A stretch of 64,000 nt of DNA from assembly GCA_030761205.1 (NCBI GenBank), contig JAULJL010000032.1, positions 10,483,134 through 10,547,133 of the forward strand. The letters are read 5' to 3'. Below the pieces are notes generated by a model. That model ran no database searches. It was not told the DNA's origin and saw only the letters and a program-made list of their open reading frames with translations. A program made the translations under genes and the position numbers. Source of the DNA: Fremontodendron californicum. Taxonomy: Eukaryota; Streptophyta; Magnoliopsida; Malvales; Malvaceae. Within the stretch, counting starts at the first letter, position 1. Every line of letters begins with the position of its first letter. Shown here piece after piece: positions 12,046 to 24,694 of the stretch.

Positions 12046-12486
12046 TAAAAAAAATATTTTAATTTAATTTATAATTTTTAAAAATAAATTTATCAAATTA
12101 AATTAAATTTTTGTTTAAATTTTAATTTTTGTTTATTAATTAAAAAAAAATTATACATGAAGGGAAATCGCCACCCCCCATGGCGATTTCCCTTCATGAT
12201 TTTAGCAAATTTTGCAAAAAATACCAAGGGAAATCGCCATGGGGGGTGGCGATTTCCCTTGGTATTTTTTTGAAAATTTGCAAAAAACACCAAGGGAAAT
12301 CGCCACCCCCCATGGCGATTTCCCTTGGTGTTTTTTACAAATTTTCAAAAAAAAAAAACGCTGGGAAATCGCCATGGGGGATGGCGATTTCCCAGCTAGA
12401 AAAAAAATAGCCGTATTTTGGGAAATAATCTAAAACCAACGGTAATTTCGTAATTTTTTTTTTTGCTATATTGTAATAAAAAAACC
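12046..12486 (-). repeat. Right terminal inverted repeat with four 31-bp palindromic modules
   Basis: This is the inverted counterpart of the left TIR but has four palindromic modules: 12162-12192, 12228-12258, 12294-12324 and 12363-12393. Modules are separated by 35-38 bp AT-rich linkers related to AGCAAATTTTGC. The extra two modules make it about 140 bp longer than the left TIR. Confidence 0.8.
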
Positions 12487-12496
12487 GAGAATGCAA
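12487..12496 (+). repeat. Right 10-bp target-site duplication of the PMD element
   Basis: GAGAATGCAA directly follows the right terminus; an exact match to 3245-3254. Confidence 0.85.
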
Positions 12497-12686
12497 CGCT
12501 GAATGCTCCAAGAGAGAATATGCAAAATGTTTCACATCGGGAAAAAAAAAAACTTTTGGACATATAAAATGAATACTGCACGTCCTAATAAATCAATTTT
12601 GCGGGAAAATGACAATAATCACTTGTCACGTGCACGAACGCAACTTTGCACCTTTAAATTTGTGGTAATTATACAATTTTATTTTA

Positions 12687-14161
12687 GAAAAAAGATCACT
12701 AACCCTCCTGATGTTGGATAAAAAATACACTTGCCTCCTATAGTTTGAAAAATACCCACTTATCCCTTTGAGGTTTGATAAAAAAAAATACACTAACCCC
12801 CTAAGACTTATTTACAAAGAGAATTTTAAGTAAAAGACAAATTTACCCTTTATTAATTATTTATTCTTCCATTTATTTTTTCATTCTTTTTTCTCCAAGA
12901 TTTTTTAACTACAAAAAAAAAAAAAAAAATCAACTAGTTTTAAAATTATTTTTAATTAAATTATATTCTAATGCAAGTAAATGTTAAACATTTTAAACTT
13001 ATCTTTAATTCTATATATTAACTTTGAGATGAATGTATTATGTTTTTTATTTGAAATAAATTAATAAAATCATTTTAAAAAGTTTGATAAAGAATTTGAT
13101 TAAAACAAAAAAAAAAAATGAAAAAAGGAGGAAAATAAATAAAATTAGGGTCTTTATATTTAAAGTCAATTTAAACAAATATAAATTTTATTAATGAAAT
13201 CCTAACATTAGTTACTTTTTTAGAGAGATAAAATATACTTTTCAAGTTAATATATGTAAGTTTATATTTAATAAAATCTCATGGATGATATTTTTTTTTC
13301 TTCTCCTTTATTTCTTTTTTTTTAATCAATTTTTATGCAAGTACATGTTAAATATTTTAAACTTATCTTTAATTCAATTATATATTAACTTTGAGATGAA
13401 TTCATTAAATTATTTTTATTTAAAATTAATTAAAATTATTTTTAAAAGTTTAGTGATATAAAAATTAATTAAAACAGAAAAAATATACAAAAAAAAGGAA
13501 AATAAATAAAATGAAGGTATTTTTAATATTAAAAGTAAATTTTGAATAAATATTAGTTTGATTAAAAAAATCCTAACATTAATTATTTTCTAGAGAGATA
13601 AAATGTGGTTTTCAAACTAATAGAGGTTATTATTTTCAATAAAATCTCATGGATGATACTGATAGTTATGTTTTCATTTTTTTTCTTCTCCTTTATTTAT
13701 CTCTTTTTATTTTTTATTTTAATCAATTTCTTTACCAGTAATTTTTTTTTAAACAATGATAATTAATTAATTTTAAATAAAAATAATTTAATGAATTCAT
13801 CTCAAAGTTAATATATAATTGAACTAAAGATAAGTTTAAAATATTAAACATTTACTTGAATTAGAATATAATTTAATTAAAATTTAATTTTATAGTAACT
13901 AAAGATAATTTTAAAATTAATTAAATTCTCATTATTTTGTAATTAAAAAATGAGTAAAATAAATAAAATAAATAAAAAATATATGATTAATATTTAACAA
14001 GGGTATAATTGTCTTTTTAATTAAAATTTACTTAGTAAATAAATTTTAGGGGAGTTAATGTGTTTTTCATCAAACCTCAGGGAGATAAATGAGTATTTTT
14101 CAAATTATAAGAGGATAAGTGTATTTTTTATGAAATCTCAAGAGATTAGTGTAATTTTTCC
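12687..14161. mobile_element. Non-autonomous TIR element (Mutator-like), 1.5 kb
   Basis: The left end starts GAAAAAAGATCACTAACC and the inverted right end starts GGAAAAATTACACTAATC; similarity continues for about 165 bp through motifs such as AAAAATACACTTRYCC. A 9-bp direct repeat TTTATTTTA flanks it (12678-12686, 14162-14170). The AT-only duplication is weak alone, but the TIRs are clear. The interior has a degenerate tandem duplication (about 12950-13330 against 13320-13690) and a further internal inverted copy near 13770-13860. No coding capacity. Confidence 0.7.
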
Positions 14162-14426
14162 TTTATTTTATTAAGGTTACTCAAAGTAGTCTTGAAGGAT
14201 GGAGCCCTTCAGTGTTAATGGCTCATACATAAAGGAGGACAGTGTCTAAAGTCTAACCACCACCAACTTTAATTGGGTAGTTTGGTCATCAAAATACTAT
14301 ATTTAATAATTTTGAAGATGACACGATAAAATAAAATATGATATAAAATATGATACGAAAAAATAACATGAATATAATATTAAAACACGAATATGTCAAA
14401 ATTTATATAACACAAGTTATTAACAT
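14162..14426. other. Spacer upstream of the WAT1-like pseudogene
   Basis: AT-rich sequence. The expected first part of WAT1 exon 1 is not found here: the reading frame of the first recognised exon is closed by a TAA at 14421-14423. Confidence 0.4.
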
Positions 14427-15386
14427 GTGGAGTGCCTGGACGTTGGCTTAACCACTCTCAGCAAAGCCGCCATGTCCAAAGGAATGAGCCACTTTGTCTT
14501 TGTTGTCTACTCAAATGCTTTGGCTTCTATTATTCTCCTCCCTTCTGCTTTCTTCTTCACTAGGTACTTGCTTTGCTTACTCCTCCTTTTCATCATCATC
14601 TTCATCATCTCCTATATCAAAATGATCCAGGTTTTTTGCTAATTATAATTCCTTTTTTTGTTAATGCAGGAATAAGAGGCCACCAATTACCTTACTTTTG
14701 CTTGGCAACTTTTTCCTCTTAAGCATTGCTGGGTATGCAATTAATTTATTGATTTTAAGAAATGGGTTTTGATTGATTTTCCTTTTAGTGAAAGAAATTG
14801 GTGGGTTGGGTTTTGCAGGATTACGATAATGCAGAATTGTGTATTCACTGGTATAAGCTACAGCTCGCCTACCCTTGCTTCTGCTCTTGCCAACTTAGTC
14901 CCAGCTTTCACTTTCTTGCTTGCTGTAATCTTCAGGTTCTTCTCATCTTCTGCTCTTTTACTCCTTTCAAACTGTGACTTGTAAGCTATGTTATCTAGAT
15001 TCGGGTAAGTATCGAAAATAGGTATGTGTTGAATGCATGTATATTTAATATTTTTTTTTTTATATATTTGAAGAATCATACCACATATTCATATCCTAAT
15101 ATCCTAATATGTTTCAAACACACCTCTCCAATATAAAGAATTTAAAAAACATAAAGAATTTAAGTAACATAGCTTTATAGCTTTTTAGAGAGAAGAGAAA
15201 TAATTCGGATTGTTCTTGACAAATAATCTTTAAGTCTTAACTTTCTTTTATGCCAAAGCTCAAAGATATTGCCTTAGCTAGTATCAAAAATCTAAAAAGC
15301 TGCTAATTGAATTGAATCGTGGTTCGACTTTTACTGTTCTAATTAAATTCAGATAAAGATAAACAAATAATTGATCGGGTTCGACT

Positions 15387-15696
15387 TAGACCTGTTCAAA
15401 GATTGAATAATCCGTCTCGGTCCGACCCGTATTGAATAGAGCCTATAAAAAGTTTTTTTTTTTTTTATATTCAGGCCGGGCTGAATCACTGTTTAACTAA
15501 TAAAAAATATTTTTTATTTAAATTTAATTATAAAATATATTAATATTAATATAAAAATAAAAATAATTTTTTATTATTATTTAAATAGTAAACCGAACCA
15601 ACAAATTGGCCTAGGCCAGCCTAGAGCCGGGCCTGATTAAAAGAAATAAAAAATTTTCAGGCTGTGGTCCAGTCTGACCCATGAGCAAGTCTAGAT
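15387..15696. mobile_element. MITE, hAT-like, copy 1
   Basis: Termini TAGACCTGTTCA and the inverse of a TGAGCAAGTCTA end, with TTCGACT on both sides (15380-15386, 15697-15703). The interior is an AT-rich partial palindrome around CACTGTTTAACTAATAAAAA. It lies in the large WAT1 intron; a second copy lies at 48041-48337. Confidence 0.6.
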
Positions 15697-16828
15697 TTCG
15701 ACTCAAGATCTTGAGTTGTGAATTGAAAAATCAAAATAGTTTCAAATGAATCAACTTTATATTAAATTTATAATTATATATTATACAAATATTTAAAATT
15801 AATAAAATGCATATATAAAATTTGTTTTAGATGCAAAATATATAAAATGCATGTTAATCTTTCAAAAAAAATAAAATTTATAGTTGTATATTGTAAAAAA
15901 CATAAAATTTATTATTTTTAAGATTAATTTAAAATTACAACTTTGAATCTAAAGAATTTTTTAAATAATAATTATATATTGAATATATAGTCATATATTG
16001 TATAAATAATTAAAATTAATAAGTGCATGTTAATCTTTTAAAAAATAAATAAAGTAGATGTTGACATGTAAAGTTTGTTTTATGTACAAAATAGATTATA
16101 TTAATATAAATGTTATTACTTTTAACGTTAATATAAAGTTGAAGTTTTGGAAAAAAAATAATAATTTAAGCTTTAGCTCACTTTTTTTTTATCAAATAAA
16201 TTTATTTAGTGATTTTTTTATTATTTTTAAATTAGATAAATCTTATTAATATTCACAATAAAAAAATTTAAAATGGTAATTTAGAAATATAATGAATATA
16301 AATGTTTATTTTCGTCGGTTCAAAAGATTTTTCATATTCGTAATTTTATATATACTAGTATTTGTTATCATATTTATTCGTACATGAATACTCGTTAATT
16401 TATATATTTTTGAATATATAATTTTATATTTTAAAAATAAATAAAACAAATAAAATGTATAATAACTAAAATTTGCATTAACATGTAAAGTTCATTTCAT
16501 GTGCAAATTATTATCAAATATTAATTTATTATTTTTAATATTAGTGCAAAATTAATTACAAAATTAAAAATTCAATGTATTTTTTTTCTTTTTTATTTAT
16601 ATCAAATAAATTGATTTACTTTTTAAGATTAATTAAAAATTAGAACTTTTAAGATAATACAATTTCATATAAATTTTTAATTTTTTTTTATTATCAAATT
16701 ATTTCATTAACGAAAGTGTTTTAATGAAATTAAACTTCCTATTATAAATTATATAAATCTTATTAATAATTAAAAATTTAAAAATATCAATTTAGAAATA
16801 TAATGAACAACAATATAATTTGTGCTTT

Positions 16829-16830
<2 letters not shown>

Positions 16831-16867
<37 letters not shown>

Positions 16868-16869
16868 TA
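16831..16869 (+). repeat. (GATA)n microsatellite
   Basis: About nine copies of the AGAT tetranucleotide in the WAT1 intron. Confidence 0.95.
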
Positions 16870-17425
16870 GATCTATATTTACGTCACATGCGTTGCATGT
16901 GATTTGACACATTAATTAAATTGATATACAAATATTAAAGATTTTAAAATTTATTATCTAGAAAAATTACCAAAATTAAAAATAAAAAAATACATAACAA
17001 TTAATTAATACAAATGAGAATGAATGAAATTAAAAGGTTAAACAATAAATATTAATTATCAACTATAAAAACTTATAAAATTATTAAGAGATAGACGAAC
17101 TTTTTACTGGATGACACCACGAAAAATCTGTAGAGTATAAAAAATAAAAATTTTAAGTATGAATTCTTTTTTTTAATGTTTTTTTCCTTTCTATTCATTT
17201 TTTAAAAAATAAAATAAAAAGTAAAATCATTAACTTCCAAACAATTCATTATACTATAACAAAAAATTAAATGACAATTTAGAAATATAATCAAAGAGAA
17301 GCATGTTTTCGTCAATTCAAAAGATATTCACATTCGTCTTTTTATATATACTAGTGTCTGTTATCATGTATGTTCGCATATTTTAAATATGTAGTATACA
17401 TTTTAAAAATAAATAAAATGTATAT

Positions 17426-19219
17426 TGACACACTCAAAAGAGCGTATCTTATTTAATCCTTGCACTAAAAAGATCAATTGTTAGGTATAGTAGCTAGCAA
17501 GGGTCGAGTCCTCAGGGATTGAATTTTAATTTATTAATTATTAGTTTATAACTCCAGTTCAAAGAAAATAAAAGAAAATGGGGTTTTTAAAATAGTTTTA
17601 AGTAAAGCAAATCAGAAAACTAAGAATGCAAGTAAGTAAGTAGAAATCAAATATGAGAAAAGTATGGTTAAGAGGTCATTCGCCACCACTAGACATCATT
17701 GAGAATCAATTTTAAATCTATCAGCACCAATTAACTATCAAAATTATCAACCGTAGATAACAACCTCACGTGTTACCCCAATCATTCCTTAGATTATCGT
17801 TAAATAGGATGAACACCACTACTTAATCTCTAACTATCAAAAAACCTAGAATAAACATCACTAGGTACAAAGTGACAACAGCTTTATGATAAGAAAGAAG
17901 GTTGATCTAAGCAGCAAACACATAAATATGGATTTATTCAACTTGGGTTATGTTCCACTTTGCAATTAGCGAAAACTTTAACATAATCATTAATCACAAA
18001 TTGCCACTAATGAATAGGAAATCAAGACAATTACATATCAAATCTAAACTAGCATTAGATAATTATCAAGATATATCTAGTTGATCACCCTAAATAAATC
18101 AAGACAACATCATGAACAATTCTTATAGAAGAACATAAGAAACTTTGATAGAAAACTAATGATAGATAGAATCTGAAAATCAATTACACAACATGTCTAG
18201 CTAGGGCTTTGAAATCACCCTTAACCAAAAAGAAATTTAGCCTTGCATAGACATTGTTAACATAAACATGAAACTAAAAAGAAAATAAGAAGAAAACTAA
18301 AAGAATGGAGAAGAAGAAGAAGAAGAATATTGATTATTTAGCTTCTAGTTCTCTCAAACTCTCTAAAACAAAGCAAGAAAAATAAAATACAAAGCATAGA
18401 ATGTATGTTGCAGCTCTTCCCCCTTGTCTCTATTTATAGGCAGCTTCTAGGGCTTCAAATAGGAGAATTGTGATTCCCAGGGTTTTGTAATGCTGACTTG
18501 CAGCTAGGTTATGTAATGTAAGGAAAGGTGGTAGCTGCTTTAATGTGTTTAAGGGAAGAAAGAATACTTAGCAGCCAAGGTTTACTTACCTAAGGAAAGA
18601 AAGGATGACTTGCGGCCAAAGGTTAATTAAACAAGGAAAGTCTTGGCTGCTCAGTTCTCCTACTTTGAAAAGGATTAGTTTTAAGGAAAGTCTTGGCAGC
18701 CACTACTCCTTATTTGACTAAGAAAAGCTTGTTTTTGGCAAGGTTCATGTAGGTAAGGAAACAAAACAGCCGAATCCTATTTTGACTAGGAGAAGTTGTA
18801 ATCAGCTAAGCTTTTAACAAGGGAAGGATTAAGGCAGCCCAAGGTATCTAACAAGGGGTTGGCGACTGGTTTGAATAGGTCCAAATATTTCTTGCCGCTA
18901 GGGCTTATTTTGCCATTGGGTTGGGTTTCCAACTAGGGTTTTTAGGTAGACATAGTATGAGCAGCCACTCGGTCTTATTTATGGAAGGTTCGGGTTAGGT
19001 TTAGCCATTTAATGTCTCCTTGATGGGCATGCAGCTTTCGTTTGTGCTTGAAACTTCATTTCTTGTCGAAATTCATTCTTTTTAACTCCATAGCAATCCT
19101 TATCTTCCAAAACACCTATAAAACACAAAACCATAGTAAACTATCAAGGATTTCAAGAAACTAAGCACAAAGTATAAGGAAATGATATACGAAAAATGTA
19201 TGAAATTAAGCACTTATCA
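17426..19219 (-). repeat. 3' LTR of element A
   Basis: On the plus strand it starts TGACACACTCAAAAGAGCG and ends CACTTATCA. It aligns along its length to 26290-26744 plus 43404-44661. It contains the reversed LTR TATA region (ctctatttatag near 18427). Confidence 0.85.
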
Positions 19220-20830
19220 AATTCCCCCACACTTAGTCTTTTGCTAGTCCTCTAGCAAAATCAAATAGAAACAAGGTAAGAAAACCCAATCTAGTTCACT
19301 TTCAATAAAAATTAGAGACAATCATTGGGCAAGTCTTATAAACTAATCAATAGTTTAAAGAGCTTCATAAGGAATCATGCTTGAATGTAAATAGTTTGAG
19401 TTAAGCTAATATTAACATAACATATCTCAATCAAATAATGTATATTCAAACTTAATCTCAACTTCCCACATGGGATACTCTCATGATTTTCAATCAATAT
19501 AGTAGTGGTAAAGTGTTTACACTCAATCAATCTCATGAAAACAGTTCTACCATATGCTTGCTTATCCACCTATTCTCCACTATTTAGATCAGACAACTTC
19601 ATAAATCAAGAGGTTTTTATTCAAGGTTGTAATGGGGCCAAGGGGTAATAATGTGGTTAAAGAATAAAAAGGAAAAAAATCATAAATGTTCAAAAGACTT
19701 CATAGAATTTAGAGACAAAACAAGATTTTGCAAATAGAACTTTCTCAATATTCCTTAGATGTACATAATCACATAGGCTGAATATTTCATGTTGAGCCTT
19801 TGCTTCATTCTAACCAACTTGGTAACATTCTTTTCTTTAACCAAAAGTTCAAGAGATGATTCATTTTTTTTTCTTTTTTTTTTAATACATGGGAGTGTGT
19901 TTTTACAATGCTCCCTTTATTTTTCTCTTGACTTTTGCCTTTCTCCTCTCCCACACTTATCTTTTGTTTTCAACCCAAAATTTCAATAAGTATCCCTTAT
20001 TTTTGCAATATGTATCAAACATTCAATCCATATTTAGAACAAGGGTAAAGATATAAATGTCTTTAGGTTAAGTGTAAGTTGTGGTTACAAAAGAAATAAC
20101 TTATTCAATGTAGGCTCAAATTGGCTCACTAGGGGGGATGTTCTCTTGGAACATCAATAGGGGATGGCTGATTTGCCCTTGGTAAAAATCCTAATGCCCC
20201 TATCATATCCATGTTGTCATATGTATCAATATAGTCTCAAAACATTTAAAGCAAGTTCTAGAGAAGCATGTAATCATAAGAGCACTCAAGAAAGAAATTA
20301 GATTGATATATATAATGCATCAATCATATAGGCTCAAAAACTCACAAGGATGTTTATACAAGTCAGATTTAAGTCTAAACATGCTTCTTTCTCAATCAAC
20401 ATATCATATTAACATTGGCTCATTGAAAAATAGTATCAAGCTCAATTCTCATGCAAAATCTTCTCACTATAAACTAGTTTTAGACCTATTCAATTCATGT
20501 CTCATCATAGTATTGAAAGTAACTAAAACACACTAAAAACAAACTAAAAAGACTCAAAACAAAACAAACTAAATAAAGGAAATCCTAAATTCTTCCCCCC
20601 ACTTAATTCTTACATTATCCTCAATGTAATGCTATTATCCCAAATGAAAGAATCATGTGTAAGAGAAAAGAACTAATAATCAAAACAATTAAAATAACTA
20701 GAAAACATTAAAAGATAGAATGATGGAGAGTAAGAAATAGCAAATCTGATTATGATGTGTGTTTTCCATCTTTTGGGTTGCCTCCCAACAAGCGCTTGGT
20801 TTATTGTCCTCATCCCGACCTAGACTCATG
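19220..20830 (-). other. Non-coding 3' internal region of element A
   Basis: It lies between integrase and the 3' LTR on the element strand. It contains ccccccacttaattcttac-type purine/pyrimidine tracts (near 20595) and sequence shared with the 33.8-35.4 kb part of C2. No ORF with recognisable homology. Confidence 0.6.
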
Positions 20831-21790
20831 CTAGCCATATTCAACATAATTTGGCTCAAAGAGTGGTAGATCCTCTATATCTTGCATTGGAGAGTTCTCA
20901 TAGTAAGGTTTCAACCTATGTTTATTCACCTTGAATTCATTACATGTTTTTGGATTTTTTATTTCAACTGCACCATGAGTAAAAACATTAGTAATAACAA
21001 AAGGTCCAATCCATCTAGAACATAACTTACCAGGAAACAACTTAAGATGAGAATAGAAAATAAGAACTTTTTGTCCAACAACAAAGTTCTTTCTTAAAAT
21101 CATTTTATCATGGAATGCCTTAGTCTTTTCCTTGTAAATTCTAGAATTCTCATAAGCATCATTCCTTGTCTCCTCAAGTTCTTGTAAATGAAGTTTTCTT
21201 TGCTTATCGGCCTCATCCATCTCCATGTTACATTGTTTAATAGACCAATAGGCTTTATGTTCTAATTCAACTGGGAGATGACAAGGCTTACCATAAACTA
21301 AACGATAAGGAGACATACCAATGGGTGTCTTGTACGCTGTTATATAAGCCCAAAGTGCATCATTGAGACATAAACTCCAATCCTTCCAATTTGGATTAAC
21401 AGTCCTTTCAAGGATGGATTTTACTTCTCGATTCGACACTTCAGCTTGCCCACTAGTTTGTGGATGATAGGATGTGGATACCTTATGTGTGATGTTATAC
21501 TTCCTCAAAAGTGCTTCCATGGACCTATTGCAAAATTGAGTACCTCTATCGCTGATTATGGCCTTTGGTGTTCCAAACCTTGCAAAAATATTAGACTTTA
21601 CAAAATCTGAAACAACTTTAGAATCATTAGTCCTAGTGGCTTTTGCTTCCACCCACTTTGAAACATAATTAGCGGCAAGTAAAATATAAAGGTTACCAAA
21701 AGAAGAAGGAAAAGATCCCATGAAATCCATCCCTCATACATAAAAAATTTCAACAATAAGTATTGGAGTTTGAGGCATTTGATTTCTAGC
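20831..21790 (-). pseudogene. Integrase remnant of element A
   Basis: An open stretch of 299 codons from 21730 covers the integrase core: first Asp in the MDFMGS region, ISDRGTQF with the second Asp, then the block around SYHPQTSGQAEVSNREVKSI with the third acidic residue. The C-terminal part VGQKVLIFYSHLKLFPGKL and FKVNKHRLKPYYE is typical of Gypsy integrases; no chromodomain is seen. Upstream, a Cys-rich piece (CDRCQRIGNLGARNQMPQ) belongs to the zinc-binding domain but is separated by a stop codon at about 21733. Nonfunctional as it stands. Confidence 0.88.
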
Positions 21791-22093
21791 ACCTAAGTTA
21801 CCTATTCTTTGGCAACGATCACAAGACTTGCAAAAGAGGTATACATCTTTGAACAAAGAAGGCTAAAAGAATCCATAATCAAGCACTTTCATGGCTGTTC
21901 TTTTTTATCCAAAGTGTCCTCCACATGTATAAGATTGACAAAAGGTTAGAATAGATTGAAATTCAGATTTGAGTACACACCTTCTTATAATCTGATTGGA
22001 GCAGTACTTCCAAAGGTAAGGATCATCCTAAATGTAGGATTTGAAATCACTCTTGATCTTATTTCTTTGAGCTATGGTCAATTTTTGTGGCAA

Positions 22094-24602
22094 CTACTTG
22101 GTAACTAAGTAATTAACAATATCGGCATACCAAAGAGTTGTTGTGCTAAGTGAAAAGAGTTGCTCATTCGGAAAGGTCTTATGCAATGGAAGTGCATCCT
22201 CTACATGAACTAAACGGCTAAGATGGTCTGCAACCAGATTCTCGCTACCTCTTTTATCTCTTATTTCCAAATCAAACTCTTGTAAGAGAAGTATCCACCT
22301 AATCAATCGTGGTTTGGCATCCTTCTTTGTGAGCAAGTACCTAAGAGCTGCATGGTCAGAAAATACAATTACTTTAGTTCCAATTAAATAAGAATGAAAG
22401 TTTTCTAAAGCAAAAATAACTGCCAAAAGCTCTTTTTCAGTTGTGGAATAGTTCAATTGAGCATCATTAAGAGTTCGGGAGGCATAATAAATGGCATGTG
22501 AGGCTTTGCCAACCCGTTGGCCTAAAACAACTCCAATAGCATAATCACTAGCATCACACAAAATTTCAAATGGTACATTCCAATCCGATGGTTGCATGAT
22601 AGGTGCTGATGTCAAGAGTCCTTTCAAGGTTTCAAACGCCTCTTTGCATCTATCATCAAAGTGGAAAACCACATCTTTTTGTAGCAACTTGCAAAGAGGT
22701 AACGTTATCTTTGAGAAGTCTTTGATAAATCTTCTACAGAAACCTGCATGACCAAGAAAAGAACGAACCTCTCTCACACTTGTGGGTGGTAAAGAATGCA
22801 TAATATCTATTTTAGATTTATCCACTTCTATTCCCCTAGAAGAAATAACATGGCCTAAAACTATTCCTTGTCTACCATAAAGTGACATTTTTCCCAATTG
22901 AGTACAAGGTTAGTTTCCATGCATCTTTCAAGTACAAGTGTAAGGTTCTCTAGACATCTATCAAAAAAATCACCATAGACACTAAAATCATCCATAAAAC
23001 CTCTATGATGTTCTCTACATAATCTCAGAATATGCTAACCATACGCCTTTGGAATGTAGCTGGTGCATTACAAAGACCAAATGGCATGCGTCGGTATGCA
23101 AAAGTACCAAACGGACATGTGAAAGTTGTTTTCTCTTGGTCATCCGGAGCAATTGCAATTTGATTATAACTTGAAAAACCATCAAGAAAACAATAATGAG
23201 AATGGCCAGCTAACCTTTCAAGCATTTGATCAATAAAAGGTAAAGGAAAATGGGCTTTGCGAGTTGTGGAATTAAGTTTGCAATAGTCAATACAAACTCG
23301 CCACCCTGTTTGAATCTAAGTAGAAACAAGTTCATTCTCATTATTGGTACAACCGTTACATCGGACTTCTAGGTACTACTTGGATCAGGCTCACCCATTT
23401 GTTATCCGAGATTGGATAGATTACTCCAACATCTAGGAGCTTTAGTATCTCCTTTTTCACAACCTCCATCATAAGAGGGTTCAATCTTTTTTGTGCCTCT
23501 CTTGTTGGTTTTGACCCTTGCTCTAACAAAATCCGATGCAAGCACATGGATGGGCTCATTCCCTTGATATCGGCAATTGTCCAACCAATTGCTGTCTTAT
23601 GCTCTCTGAGCACCCAGATAAGTCTCTCTTCTTGTAAAGGTGTGAGCTCTTTGGCAATGATAACCGGTAGTGTGTCTTTTTCACCTAAGAACACATATTT
23701 CAAATGGTCCGGTAATGGTTTCAACTCCAAAGCTGGTGCCTGCGGAATAGAAGGTAGAAGTTTCTCATTAGATAAAGGTAAATCAATAAATGAAACATCA
23801 AACCTTTTATCTTTAGATGGCAACACTTGAGATTCCAATGCCTCTTTCACATGTTCACTCAAAGTTAGACCCTCTTTACATTCAGATTTCTCTAATCCGA
23901 GGTGCTTGCTAATGACCACTTCTAAACTATCTTCACTATCTAGCTCATAAGCTTGCTGCACCAAAGAATCAATTATGTCAATAGTAAAAATAGAAAGCAC
24001 ATCACTAGGATATCTCATGGCCTCAAAGATATTGAAACGAATTATTCGCCATCAAATTCCATAGTTAGGGTGCCATCATGACCATCTATTTTAGTCTTGG
24101 CTGCTTTTAAGAATGGTCTCTCTAATAAAATGGGTGTTGGATTAGAAGACATCTCATCTTCCATCTCAAGAACATAGAAATCAGTTGGGAAGACCAACTC
24201 ATAAGCCTGCACAAGGACATCTTCTACAACTCCTCTTGGATAAGTGTTAGAACAGTCAGTGAGTTGTATTATAACACCGGTTTCTTCTAATGATCCTTGA
24301 TTTAATGAAGCAAAAATTGAGTATGGTATAACATTAATGGATGCTCCTAAATCTAGCATAGCACATTCAAACTTAGTATTACCTATTTTACAAGGAATGG
24401 TGAACATACCTGTATCCTTGCATTTTGGTGAAAGTTTCTTTTGAAGAACGGCTGAAACATTTTCTCCTACACTTATCTTTTCTTTACCTTTTAGCTTCCG
24501 TTTAGAAGTGCACAATTCATTCAAAAACTTTGCATATCTTGGCACTTGCTTAATGTCATCTAGTAAAGGAATGTTCACCTCTACTTTTCGGAAGGTTTCC
24601 AA
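22094..24602 (-). pseudogene. Protease, reverse transcriptase and RNase H remnants of element A
   Basis: 24042-24602 is an aspartic protease region with the active-site-like CAMLDLGASINVIPYS. 23356-24018 holds the linker and RT start (GWTIADIKGMSPSMCLHRI). 23025-23225 has RT palm motifs (HYCFLDGFSSYNQIAIAP and RRMPFGLCNAPATFQ), and a MDDFSVYG block encoding the YxDD-type site lies near 22980. 22094-22897 covers RT connection and RNase H (FEILCDASDYAIGVVLGQ, FSDHAALRYLLTKKDAKP). Stops and frame changes separate the blocks, so the polyprotein is dead. Confidence 0.88.
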
Positions 24603-24694
24603 AATTTCCTTCTCTTGCTCCTCCGTTTTGGATTTTGCTAACCTGCTTGGAAAAGATGGAGGAGTTATATAAGAAGGAAAAGATGGTTTAGAGT

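Larger units (their letters stand above)
3255..12486. mobile_element. Mutator-like element carrying a plant mobile domain gene
   Basis: The element is bounded by a perfect 10-bp direct repeat, GAGAATGCAA, at 3245-3254 and 12487-12496. It starts GGTTTTTTTA and ends with the inverted counterpart TAAAAAAACC-like sequence. The outer parts of the two ends match as inverted copies for hundreds of bases (3255 to about 3556 against about 12046 to 12486). Target duplications of 9-11 bp and long TIRs are characteristic of Mutator-like elements. Without the later 4.8-kb insertion it would be about 4.4 kb. No transposase is present, only a PMD gene, so it would need a transposase in trans. Confidence 0.82.

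Noticed and set aside
12093..12433. Overlapping ORFs with a repeated MGGGDFP-like phrase on both strands
   Set aside because: They arise from the palindromic 31-bp modules of the right TIR and have no independent support.
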